Shown: in pieces, positions 44,715 to 55,278 of the stretch | Layout of the letters: each line of letters starts with the position of its first letter | How positions within the stretch are numbered: the stretch's first letter is position 1 | Origin: Tricholoma matsutake | Taxonomy: Eukaryota > Basidiomycota > Agaricomycetes > Agaricales > Tricholomataceae | Direction: 5' to 3' | DNA: 64,000 nucleotides | Assembly: GCA_026075535.2 (NCBI GenBank) | Contig: AP026550.1 | Coordinates: 6,448,001 to 6,512,000 of the forward strand | Notes under the pieces: model-generated | Told to the model about the DNA's origin: nothing | Seen by the model: only the letters and a program-made list of their open reading frames with translations | Databases searched by the model: none | Translations under genes and position numbers: made by a program

Positions 44715-45190
44715 AGTAGAGAATGGCAGGGGTAACCCTGGGGTATTTTGAGGCTACCCTTACCCTCCAAAACCCCTTACCCCTCACAAGGGTCAGGGAT
44801 TTGAGGGGTATGGGTAAGGGTATGGAGGGGTAATGGAGCATATACAATACCCCCAAGATGGTATCATCAGATGAATGACTAAAATCCCTTTTATTATCAA
44901 TTGAGTCAAAGATATGAACATCTGGCCATTTTCAGGCTGTATAAAAGTGCTACAACACATTTTCAGGTGTGATGTCAAAACATCAATACATGGAAAATGC
45001 AATGTATACTCTGCTGAATTTGAGTACAAGCTGTGTAGAAGTCTTTTGTTGATGGTATTTGATGCAAATTTACCTTATTATATGCCCCCCATCCAGAGAT
45101 TTTACCTACCCTGGGACCCCTCACAAGGGTAAGGGTTGGCTGAGGGTACAAACACTGTACCCTCACCCCTACCCTCATCTACCCTTGATT
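44715..45190. repeat. GGGTA-rich fold-back repeat pair
   Basis: 44750-44835 is an imperfect inverted repeat of TTACCCCTC/GAGGGGTAA-type sequence; 45142-45164 is a perfect hairpin GAGGGTAC...GTACCCTC. The composition (GGGTA/GGGTAAGGG) resembles the MITE at 45780-46063. Probably a diverged element of the same kind. Confidence 0.45.
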
Positions 45191-45779
45191 TACTTACATA
45201 ATGCATTAAATTATGTGCACTTCCAAGTCTACTATCAGAATGCACTATGAGTATTGTTTGCATAGTATATTTAGCATCTCCCTTTGCTATTGCAGATGGA
45301 GGGAGGACAGCTCCCTTATCATCATCCACCACCACATATGACTTGTAGTACTACACATTTCCCTATTCTGTGAATCCATATCTTGGGCTCATTATATCTT
45401 GTTGAGATCTGCACCACAGATATCACATCAGACACATCAGCACCATCATGTGTACCTTTTGATGGGTACACACCCCTTTATTCATCTTATCTTTGTATCA
45501 GTTTCTTTATTAGATTCCCTTTGTTATTATATGGTATATATTGGACACTGTAGATACTAGACACAGTCCATTATATGCAGACAGGTGAGTAGACAATGCT
45601 ACCTTTACATACAAAGATTACTTACAGTCCTATTTATAGCTTATTGTATATTCTTAGCAATCTTCAATATAGTCCATTATATGCAGACTGAGCATATTCT
45701 TAGGTTGGATTTCTACAGGTTATGGGCCAATCCCATCACTTCTGATAGCAATGGTAGAATCCAAGCCATTTGATGATTA

Positions 45780-46063
45780 GGGATCTGCATGGGTTTTGTG
45801 TACCCATACAGGTTATGGGTATGGGTCGCAATAGTCCTACCCGTGAGCTACAAACACTAAATCAAGCAAAATGGTCAAGAATTGAGTGAGTTGTGATAAA
45901 AACAATTTGGACAAGATTGTTTTTATCACAACTCACTCAATTCTTGACCATTTTGCTTGATTTTTAGTGCATTTTCTAGCTAAAACCCGCAGGTTTATGG
46001 GTAAAACTTGCCACAGGTATGGGTACAGGTACAGCGTGAAAGTGGGTTATCCATACAGATCCC
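45780..46063. mobile_element. Fold-back MITE with a 48-bp perfect hairpin (284 bp)
   Basis: Ends GGGATCTGCATGGG and CCATACAGATCCC are inverted, with TA on both sides (45778-45779, 46064-46065). Inside, 45859-45906 and 45916-45963 are perfect inverted 48-bp arms separated by nine bases (TTGGACAAG). GGGTATGGGT motifs fill the subterminal regions. Confidence 0.8.
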
Positions 46064-46254
46064 TATTGACAATTTGCCTATATTAGGCAGACCAATTATT
46101 TTATTTTATCTTATCAGACACATTGCGCTGAATCTCTTTGTTGGAACATGTGTTCTCCCCCTTTCACATCCTCCTCACATACCCTTCTCATCTTACTGGA
46201 AATTTATCCTGCCACTATGACTGAATCATCTCCTCAAACTCACCCCCCCTTGAT

Positions 46255-47376
46255 TCTGCCCACTTTGATAATGCAACCTGCTGGGTCTCGAACAAATCAA
46301 CTGGAACAATTATAACCCAAGGCTCACTCCTCACCAACAAAAATCTTTACTCTCTTACCCTGCATACTGTGACTGCTGAACACATGATGGCCATACACCA
46401 CATGCCAAATATAGTCACCTGGCATCACTGCCTTGGTCATGCAAACTATCAAGCCTTACAGAATATGGCTAGATTAGGGACCATTGCAGGTATGCCCACA
46501 CATTTTCCTGCTAAACCCCCCAAATGTGAATCTTGCATCCTTGGTAAACAGACAAAGACACCTGTTCCAAAGAAGCATGAGGAGGGGGAAGGACACAGGG
46601 CTACTAGGAAGCTTGAGAAAGTTTGGGTAGATTTGTTGGGTCAACATGCTGTAGAATCATGTGCTGGGAATTTATATGTAATGGACATTGTCGACAATTT
46701 TACTTCTTTTCCATGGTCCATTCCCCTCAAACACAAAGATGATGCATTTCCAGAACTCAAAGCCTGGGGACTAGAAGGAAACTGGGCTACAAGTCAGCTC
46801 ATACATTACAGACAATGGGGAGTTGAAGTCACATGAGATGGAATCATGGTTGAAGTCAAGGGGAACTGATCAACACTTCACTTCCCTGTATACCTCCACC
46901 CACATGGGACACATTGAGTGGATGCATCAGATATTGATGGCTAAAGCATGCACAATGTGCCTATATGCTAACCTACCACCCTACCTTTGGGATGAATTAT
47001 ATCTGACAGTGGTGCACTTACATGCAAAAACCACCACTCGTTCATTAACAGGTAAAACACCATGGGAGAAATGGCATGAATGGAAGGCTGATTACTCATA
47101 CTTATGAGAGATTGGATGCAAAGCATATGTCCTCATCCCTAAGAAGGATCCCTAAAAATTTCAAATGCTCAATTGAATGCATCCTTACCCAAAATCCAAG
47201 ACATAGATACTACAATCATAAGATCATAAGGCACAAAAGATCTATAGCTCATATCATGTCAGATTTATTGACAGATATGTTCCTGAACAGTCTGACCCTA
47301 TACAATCACATGATATTGGTACAATGCCAAATGCTACTGAGAAGGCTACATCTACTATAATCCCCTATGATGACAC
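46255..47376 (+). pseudogene. Old Ty1/Copia remnant (pre-integrase and integrase)
   Basis: FDNATCWVSNKSTGTIITQG begins the region at about 46262. VTWHHCLGHANYQALQNMAR with CESCILGKQTK (46412-46560) is the GAG-pre-integrase finger. LEKVWVDLLGQH holds the first Asp of the integrase core, and MGHIEWMHQILMAKACTM (46905) corresponds to the E-R-M-H region. Frames shift near 46830, and stops multiply after 47105. It is much older than the 28595-34330 Copia copy and of a different family. A hAT-like element begins at 47377 inside it. Confidence 0.75.
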
Positions 47377-48624
47377 TAGTGTTTGAAAGTCCAGTCTGGT
47401 CCAGTTCATGTATTTCAAAAATTATATGCAACTGTAGACTGGACCAGTATAAACCAGTCTGCCACAGTTGCCTAACGGTTGCTGGACTGGTCACCACCAG
47501 TCCAGAACTAAACTGGTCCAGACCACATAAGTAATACAAATTGTATGCTACTAATAGATATTCTAAAACTACATTCACACCCTGCAAGCAGAGGCTCACA
47601 GTGGTGGAGGGGCAGTACAAATAATAAACTAATCCCTCCACAGAATAAGGGGTCCCCAGTAACATACAAAAAAAAGAAAAAAAAAACTACCCCCACTATC
47701 CCGCATTTGCAGCAAGTGCAGGGGGTTGTCCCTCAATTAGCCATTAGCACCTGCAATCCACCCCATGAGCAGTTGCTCATAGCAGTGGGGGTGGGTGCTG
47801 GGTTGATGCTGCTCTTGAGGTGGTTAGTATGATGTGGTGGGTTTATGAGGTGGTGGGGTGCATACCTGGTGATGCTATATTTGACATTCATTGAACCTTG
47901 TCCATCATTGTTAGCACCTGCATTCCCCCATGCAAGCAGTTGCTCACAATGGCAGGGGTGCTGGATACTGTCATTGCCAATAGTCCTGTTTCAATAGGGG
48001 TCAGTGGTGATGTGGCAGGTTTACAGGGTTGTGGTGTGCTTACCTTGCTACCTTTCATTGTAGCCCATTGACACTCTGGTGCTTGTGCTGGCGTTGCATT
48101 GATACAGCACTGTTTCCTCATGAGGTTGGGCTTGTGCTGGCATTGCATTGATATGTTGCTGTTTCCTTGTGAGGTTGGGGTACTTACCTACCTAGGTGGT
48201 AATCACATAAGTTTAAGCCTACAAAAGAAAACAACAATGTTAGTAATAAAGAAAATAATGAAATAATGAAGTTTTTATGTGTGGGAGCCTTCTCCAACAC
48301 AGGCGTCAGTTGTCGAATGCATAGAACATGCATGACATGGCAGGTTTGCAGCCATGGGTGTCACCATTTGGTCTGGTTGAAGAGGTGTGGGGTTGGTCGA
48401 GGTGGCCATTCATGGAGAGGGAGTGGTTGTGGTGAGGAAGGAAGGAGGAGGGAGGGAAGTGATGGTTGTTGTTGTTGTTGTCATGCAGTTGATCAGTGAT
48501 TAATTGCATGTGCATGTGATTGATTGATCACTTACCATCAAAAGACCAGTTGTGGTTGGTTGCAACCAGTCTTTTAGCAGTCTATAAATAATTTTAAAAT
48601 CATGCAACTAGCAACCAGACCGGT
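47377..48624. mobile_element. Non-autonomous hAT-like element, right end cut by an LTR
   Basis: The left end TAGTGTTTGAAAGTCCAGTC matches the terminus of the element at 55279 (TAGTGTTTAAAGGTCCGGTC). The right end reads ...GCAACCAGACCGG and is truncated by the LTR at 48625. GACTGG/CCAGTC repeats fill the subterminal parts. Two or three CANNTG palindromes lie inside. No transposase frame. Confidence 0.65.
47584..47947. repeat. CANNTG-centred palindromes, locus 3 (3 copies)
   Basis: GCAAGCAGAGGCTCAC (47584-47599, opposite orientation), perfect ATGAGCAGTTGCTCAT (47765-47780), and GCAAGCAGTTGCTCAC (47932-47947). Confidence 0.65.
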
Positions 48625-49609
48625 GATGATGCTCAACCCGGAAACTCAACCAAAACCAACTAAACAGGTCTTAGGAGATATAACATGAGTCAGAGGAAGG
48701 TTGTGAGGTGGTACTAAATATCACCGCTGTTACCCAAAGATGGGGGAACTAAGTTCAAGGAGGTCCAATGATACTCGATGAAGTTCAAGGGCATATGAAC
48801 CTCTGCAAAGTGCTGTGAGGAAAGCTTGAGGACATTCAAAGAAGTTCAAGGATGTTTGAGGAGCTTGTAGAGGATGAGGATGGTTTCAATGGATGCTGAA
48901 GATAGACTATAGAGATGTGGAAAGGCCTTGAGAGGGGATAGATGATAGACGATAGTTTCGAGAAGCTAGTATGAAAAGTTTGAAGGAGTTCACTAAACTT
49001 CGGGACTAAGACAAGAGACTTGGACTCAAGAGAATTGCTCTTAAATCAGATGATTGATGTGAGAGGACAATCTATTCTGTCCTTCTAAGTAGCTAGTACA
49101 AGGCTATATATGTTTGGAAGAGATGGTACTTAAAAGGAAATAAAACATGAGGACTACATGAGGGAAGATATAAAACAATAAAGAACTTTGCAAATCATAA
49201 AATAAATGAAAGATGATGAGAAGGGAAACATATAGAGTCACAATGTATCAAGGGTACCTGTCCTATTGATCCAATATATCATTGAAATGTCAAAGTGCCA
49301 CAATTGCATCCTAAAATCCTGTTGTTGTATCTCCTCGTGTCCGGTGGTGCTCAATATGCAACGCACTAACTCATGCAAGGTGTGCTGCATGTGTCTGAAG
49401 AGGGGTGCGATAGGCATATGGTGGCTGAAAGTGTTCGAGGTGCTGCAAAGTCATTCAAACTTGTTCAAAGTGTTGTAAAGTCATTCAAAGTCATTCGAAA
49501 TAGTTTTGGAGCAGTTTCGTGGGGTTCATAGGGGTTGGGAGCATGTGTGGTGATGTGTTGATGCATTTGGAAATGTTCCCAGAGCTTAGAGCACAAGGTG
49601 GACCTATCA
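48625..49609 (-). repeat. B-family LTR e (985 bp), 3' LTR
   Basis: Plus strand starts GATGATGCTCAACCCGG and ends AAGGTGGACCTATCA. The central part is diverged from the other copies (GAAGTTCAAGG repeats, 48745-48850). It is followed by the tract at 49610-49620. Confidence 0.75.
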
Positions 49610-49611
49610 TC

Positions 49612-49625
49612 CTCCCCCTTACTGA
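49612..49625 (-). other. 3' polypurine tract
   Basis: The minus strand reads TCAGTAAGGGGGAG and then GA directly before the LTR start TGATAGG. The same 14 bases occur at 52676-52689. Confidence 0.75.
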
Positions 49626-49929
49626 AATCCTGACTGTCCCAGTCAGCCAATCAGAGTCATGTGCGAAATGCATGATCGTGTTGAAAATCTGTCAACAAAG
49701 TTCAAATCCTTCTTATTCTCCATCCTCACCATCTATCCTTCTGATCATGTTGCTTCTTCAAGACTTCAAAACAGTCATCCTTGAGTTCACGAAAACTATG
49801 CCCGAAGTTGGCAAAGCTGAAGAGCTTGACTTTGAAATATGGGGCAAGGGTTTTTGTGAGAGAATGGTGAGTTCCGACACATTTTTCATAGTGTTTTTGT
49901 CTGCTAACGATGTTTGTCGAGGTTGAATA

Positions 49930-51022
49930 CAATGAGCTCGCAGAAGGTCTCAAGGAAGACATTCGGACACCATCCAGAAGATCATGGACAAAGCTTGTGA
50001 CTTGTTCATGACGAGCCATTTTGGAGTTAGCAGAGCAGGTAGAGCGCGAGGAGCAGGAGGTGGTGATTGCAAAAGCAAAGGCAGAAGCAGAGGAAGCTGA
50101 TGTGAGAGTGCAAGCAGAGGCAGAGGCAAAACGTCAGGAGGAAGAGAAAGAGGCTCGAAGGGCAGAGGAAGACACCAAGAAGGCTAGGATCAAGGCTCAA
50201 AAGGGGGCATTAGGAGATGCTCGAAAACATTATCGAAAGAGGAATTGCAGCGACAAAATGTGGAGCTGGCAGCGGAGGCAAGAGCTATTGAGAGGGCAGA
50301 GGCTGGAGAGGAGGATGAAGAAGAGGAATTGCCTATGATCAGGATAGGGAAGTGGAAGGTAGTGGAGATTGATGCGAATGATGACAGGGAGGATGAATTC
50401 AATGAGGACGCAATGGTGCCAAAGTGGGCAAAGTTTGCAACAAGCGGACTGCTCGATTTCAAGGGTCCAGTAAATTTTTTTCATTTGACTTCGAACATTT
50501 TTTGGACTGCTAACAATTTTGTAGTGTGATTGATGCACTGGGATGAAATCCCAGCCATGTTGTATTGTTGACGAAGGGGCCCCAAAATGCACAAAATGCA
50601 CCAATGAGGCACAGGGGTGCTACTGGGAAGGGATTTCAAGGAGGGGAATTCACAAAAGCGAGATGTCAAAGGTCGGGGTAATGAGGAGCGGGGAGTCAAA
50701 ACAGGCCACACACCCAAAATCAGGTACGAAAGTCGTTCAAATTAATTTTGTAGTGTACACTAACCTATTTTTTGGATCGGAAGTGCCTTGAATTTGCATA
50801 ATGGGCCCCATCGCTGAAGTTGAACCAGTAGCAGGCCCTTCGAGACCATCAAAGGAGAAAAAGAGGTCATTGAAGGGAAAGGGAAAGGTGCAAGCAAAGG
50901 AAGTCGATGAAGAGATTGTGATTTGTCATCGATTCCTGGTGATGAGATTGGCAGAGATGAAAGTTGAGATGTATGTTCTTGGTAGACAAATAGAACTGGT
51001 CAAAGAAATGTTGGATGAGTAG
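49930..51022 (+). CDS. Antisense gene in Gypsy 3' region: coiled coil plus cysteine cluster
   Basis: Encoded opposite to pol, between pol and the 3' LTR. The N-terminal part is a long charged helix (VEREEQEVVIAKAKAEAEEA, AKRQEEEKEARRAEEDTKKA) from 50021 or earlier; after a small frame change near 50220 it continues QRQNVELAAEARAIERAEAG and GKWKVVEIDAND. A candidate intron (about 50471-50524) has GTAAAT, GCTAAC and GTAG. The next exon starts with CD-stop-CTG (TGA where CGA fits) and QPCCIVDEGAPKCTKC ... GCYWEG, a Zn(II)2Cys6-like arrangement. A second candidate intron begins at about 50725 (GTACGA, CACTAACC). The last part, 50801-51022, has EVEPVAGPSRPSKEKKRSLK and a C-terminal helix. Function unknown; a DNA-binding or silencing-related role is only a guess. 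Confidence 0.5.
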
Positions 51023-51141
51023 AACAGGAAACAAACTTTGTAGTGTTTTTCTTTGTTTAAAAATGATATTTCATGAGTCTCGAAGAGTAGCAATAAGAAA
51101 AGAAAAATAAAAAATAAAAAAAAGGAAAATAAGGGAAAGGC

Positions 51142-52735
51142 TCAGTAGATCATCATGGCTGAAAAACCCTCTTGGAGTTTGCGCAACCATGCTATAATGC
51201 AATATTGTGGCTTGTATTGTACACTAAAAGAAATTGAAGTCATGGGTAATTGATCACAAACAAAGAGAAGGGAATAATTATTCATCTTCGAAGTCTGGAA
51301 GGTTTTCAGGAATATCTTCGTCGATGTTTGAAGTTCTTCAAAGTTTTTCGAGATGTTCTGATTGAGGAAGTTTGGTGGAAGGGGAACTGATTTTCGAGCT
51401 AAGTAAGGAAGTAGATGAAAGCCAGCAATGGGGCGATGGAGTACTGATCCATTGAGTTCACAAAGGATGTAGGCTCCCCCATAGTTTCGATCAATGATGA
51501 TGAGTGGACCTAAGCATTGAGGTTGCATTTTGCAATGAAGGGACTTTTTGATCTGCATATTGCGAAGGAGTACTAAGTTGCCTGTTGCGAAGTTGTAGTA
51601 TTTGACAGTCCACTGGTGGACCTGTTCGAATTGTTTTGCAGCTTTGAGCCATGCCAAAAAAACCTTCAAATACAGGGTTTGGAGGTCAATCAAACATTTT
51701 TGCAAGGTGATAGCTCATAGTGCAATAAGGTTGGTTGTCGAAAGTATCAAATTTGGAGGGGGCTGCAAATATGTAGCTTCAGAGATGTCGAGTGGAATGA
51801 GGGGATGGGATCCTGTAACTGCGAAGTAGGGCGAACAACCCATATGTCTGCAAACTGTCACGTGTTCTGCCCAAAAGACAGAGTGTGCTCCATCTGACCA
51901 TTTGTTCTGGTCTCCATCTACCACTTTGAGTAGCAATTGTTGAATGTTGAAGTGTGCTCTTTTGACGATTCTGTTGGCTCAAGAGTTGTAACCACTGATT
52001 TGGATGTGATTGATATGGTATCATTTTGTGAGATACTCTATTGCTGCAATAAATGCTGATCCGTTATCACTCACGATTTCGTAAAGAGATCCACATTGAC
52101 AAATGACATCTTCAAAGATCCAGTCACTGAGGGTCATGGCATTTTCGCACCAAAGCTTTTGCCATTCTGGATAGGCTGTTAATGAACATTGCCCTTGAAC
52201 GATATACTTGAATCCATTTGATGGGGGCATTTGCATCATGTCGATGTAGACTTTGCCAAAAAGTGGTGCTGGGGTTGCCACTGTGGGCGGAATAAGCAGA
52301 TTTTGAGTTTGTCAAAGTTGGCAAAGGTGGCAAGAGCGAATGTACCATGCAATGTTGGCTTTCATATTGGGCCACCAAAATTGGAGTGCGATAAGGAAAT
52401 ACCATCTTGTGACCAATATTGTCGTGAGCAGCTCAAATAATCTTGAGGCAGCATTCCAGGATAGCGACAATCTTGTGGGATCCTTGTGAATCTTTTCGCC
52501 AAAGCTTTCCAGAATCTATGAAGAACTCAGTACAATATCGCACAAAAGTGCTGTAGTCTGCTTTGGAGAGGTCTGGTGGTCATTGTAAATCTTCGAGCCA
52601 TTTTTGAACATGAAGAAGTTGTTTGTCATCTCGTTTGGCATTTTTGGAATGAGGGACATCTTCATAAGTGAGGTTCTCCCCCTTACTGAGATCTGAGAGT
52701 AGGGCAACCTCAAAGAATATGAAAAGTTGAGTCAT
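51142..52735 (-). pseudogene. Gypsy Pol C-terminal part: integrase
   Basis: From 52735 the frame reads EDVPHSKNAKRDDKQLLHVQ, FIDSGKLWRKDSQG and the integrase finger (AAHDNIGHKMVFPYRT ... WYIRSCHLCQL). The core has KVYIDMMQMPPSNGFKYIVQ (first Asp), IVSDNGSAFIAAIEYL (second Asp) and ISGYNS-stop-ANRIVKR, where the catalytic Glu is changed. The C-terminal domain is GNLVLLRNMQIKKSLHCKMQ and LGPLIIIDRNYGGAYILCEL. Stops are at about 52590, 52438, 52022, 51980 and 51718. It would integrate the element, but this copy is dead. Confidence 0.8.
52676..52689 (-). other. Second copy of the polypurine tract inside pol (candidate central tract)
   Basis: The minus strand reads TCAGTAAGGGGGAG, identical over 14 bases to the 3' tract of the same element (49612-49625). 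It lies in-frame at the RNase H/integrase boundary (residues DLSKGE). Confidence 0.5.
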
Positions 52736-52763
52736 AAATAAACCTTATATTAGTCTCTAATAA

Positions 52764-53195
52764 GTCTCCTGTGGCTCAAGTGGTTGAGTTTGTTTGGTTT
52801 GTCATGTGATTCCTTATTGTGAGGTCTTGAGTTCAATTCCTGCACTACACAAATTTATTTTGTGGGTACTTTATGAAATTCACCAAGTCCAAAGTCCTTT
52901 GAGCTCAGTATCTAATTGACTTATCATTGGTTGAAATGCATTCCACTCAGACTTCAGTTGGACTCCACTCAGACTCCATTCAGACTGCAGTTGGACTCCA
53001 CCCGGACTGCAGTTGGACTCCACCCAGACTGCAGTTGGACTCCACCCAGACTGCAGTTGGACTCCACCCAGACTGCAGTTGGACTCCACCCGGACTGCAG
53101 TTGGACTCCAGTGGGGGATTGAACTCTACATGACTTAGTGTAGTTCAATTGGACTCCAGTCAGTCCAGTCAGTCCACTAGGACAGGTGGGAGACT
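52764..53195 (+). repeat. tRNA-like repeat with 22-bp minisatellite
   Basis: TGGCTCAAGTGG (about 52772) and GAGTTCAATTCC (about 52829) resemble pol III A and B boxes, spaced like a tRNA, but no full cloverleaf could be drawn. They are followed by about eight 22-bp units (GACTGCAGTTGGACTCCACC, 52947-53113) and the end GGGAGACTGTAAAGTACTG. The element at 60780-61042 ends in the same way (GGGAGTGTAAAGTACTG). Perhaps a SINE with an expanded tail. Confidence 0.45.
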
Positions 53196-53570
53196 GTAAA
53201 GTACTGGTGAAAGGTCACATTTGAGGTCTTTGGGGTTGGGTATATGCTGAGAACAGACTTGAAGACAGGGAACTTGGGAGCTGGTGAAAGTGGGGTGATC
53301 TGAGAAAGCATCCTGGTCATTCAGGCCCCCACTTTCAAATGGATTGAAGGTGTCTTCAGTCTTCTTTGACTTCAAGTCCTTTTGGAAGCTGGAGTTTGCA
53401 TACTTCTTTGGTGTGGCATTCAAATTGGGTAACCTGCTAAATATATCGGGAAAAGACCGAAGCATCAGATGATCAATTAATCAAGCCTGAGTCAGAGTGA
53501 CATGAGAACAAACCACCCATCACCTTCCCCTGTGTGTATCTTCTCAACCATATCTTGGACCTCCTTGCGT
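53169..53570 (-). pseudogene. Distal part of the Plavaka companion gene or neighbouring ORF
   Basis: 53465-53169 encodes RLPNLNATPKKYANSSFQKD ... TFNPFESGGLNDQDAFSDHP with balanced composition. Upstream, 53570-53500 reads KEVQDMVEKIHT, continuing the 55229-55040 frame across solo LTR f. A GTGATGGG...TATTTAG segment between them could be an intron. The join is not certain. Confidence 0.35.
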
Positions 53571-53571
53571 T

Positions 53572-55033
53572 GATGATGCTCAACCTGGAAACCCAAACAA
53601 AACCTACTAAATGGCTTTGGATGGTATAACACAAGTCAGAGGAAGGATGCAAGGCCCTCTAGATGTCACCTGTCAGACCAACCATCAAATAGTCATAAAA
53701 CAACTGATTGTTGAAGCAGTTCAAAGCTGAAAGAATGTGTTTCATGGAATTTCAGAGTATTTTGTGGCTAGATCAATGAATTCGGGGTGTGCAAATATGT
53801 TCGGACTCAAGATCGGGGGACTAGATGAGTAGTAGAAGCAAAGCAAAGGTGAATTGAGGGAAATGAGAGCGAGAATAGCATAATGCAAGGATTTTTGAGG
53901 AGTTGCAATATTTTTTGAGATTGCAAGATAGACTGCAAAGATATTGGTGAGTGATGGAAAGGTTGATAAACGATGCGAGAGGTGAGCGACAATGAATACG
54001 AGAGGATGATGATAATATTGAGAGGCAAAATGAGGATGAGCAAGTTTTGACAAAATCCAACAAATTTTCAGACTATTTCATGGCTAGATCGATGAATTCG
54101 GAGTGTGCAAATATGTTTGGATGCAAGATCAGGGGACTAGACGAGTAATAGAAGTGAAGCAAAGGAGAATTGAGGGAAACAAGAGCGAAAATAGCATAAT
54201 GCGAGGAATTTCGAGGAATTTCTATAATTTTTGAAGTAGTTTAGCATAAAACACCAAACTTCGGACTGAATAAGACTAAACTGTACTCTCAAATCACTGC
54301 AATCTGGGAGGAAGATGACGACTTTCTTGTTTTTCTTTGTATCTAGTACATCTTTTTATATAAAATAAAGAAGGTACCTAAAAAGGCTAGAGAACATGAG
54401 GCAAACATGTGGAAAACTCGAGGCAAAAGACAATAGAAGTGTATCAGAACAATAAAGCGAGACTAGAAAGGGTGAATATAACACATGATGAAGAAATAAT
54501 AAGAAAGAATAGCTAAAAGCAGACTGTCCTTGTTATAAATTGCATAAAACATGGGACACTGCTTCGAGTGAATTGTATGCGTGCACATGCAGTCAAAATG
54601 GGTTCGATATACTGAAGATAGTGTCCCATGTGTCCAGCATGTGTCCGAAGATCATTCAAATAGGAAATACTGTGTCCGAAGATTTTTTTGAGGTTCGAGG
54701 TTTTTCAAAGATTTTTGAAGTTTCTTCAGACTTTGTTCATGGCCCGAAATCGGTGCGATATTGCTTGAGACTGGTTCGGACCTCATTGACGATGTTCCAA
54801 GTGTATATCCTGAGCTGTACAAAGGTCGGGGGAATTGTATTATGGCAGCTGAAGGCATATGAAGAATTTTGAGGTGTTGTGAAGAATTTCGAAGTGTTGT
54901 GAAGATTTTTTGAAGCATTTTCGTGACTTTGTAGAGGTTTGTAGAGCTTTGGAGGGGTTCGTATGGGTTCATAGAGCTTCAACAACAATTGTAGATGTGT
55001 GTTCCAAGCTTGAACAACAAGGTGGACCTATTA
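53572..55033 (-). repeat. Solo B-family LTR f (1462 bp)
   Basis: Starts (plus) GATGATGCTCAACCTGG and ends GGTGGACCTATTA. Flanks GCGTT (53567-53571) and GCATA (55034-55038) agree at 3 of 5 positions. It interrupts a minus-strand coding frame. The TATA-like TATATAAAAAG (minus) is at about 54351-54361. No 10-bp array. Confidence 0.75.
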
Positions 55034-55278
55034 GCATAAGGTGCCCTTGGGTGCCTTCTTGGGTTTCTTGACCTATGTAAATACTTTTTGTAAGTTTATT
55101 GCTTCTAAGGCATTGATTGATATCACTCACTACCTTTCCTTTGGCAGGTTCCTCCTCATTGTCTGAGTCAGGCATTGCATCGACATATTCAAAGTTGAAC
55201 ACCTCTTCATCTCCACTATCAGAAGTCATATCTTTGAACCCTCATTTGTGAACTGCAGCAGAGAGACATTTGTGGATT

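Larger units (their letters stand above)
48625..52735 (-). mobile_element. Gypsy element with B-family LTR, 5' half missing
   Basis: On the minus strand pol (RNase H/integrase junction to integrase C-terminus, 52735-51142) is followed by a 1.5-kb region holding an antisense gene, a polypurine tract and the 3' LTR (49609-48625). The LTR family and tract match element B, so this is a candidate autonomous partner. Gag, protease and RT are not in the window; the 5' boundary near 52735 is unclear. Confidence 0.8.

Noticed and set aside
44715..45190. Interstitial telomere (GGGTAAGGG runs)
   Set aside because: The repeats are not regular TTAGGG units and form inverted pairs, which fits a fold-back element better.
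52764..52850. A functional tRNA gene
   Set aside because: A- and B-box-like motifs are present, but no acceptor or anticodon stem pairs convincingly; treated as a SINE-like repeat.
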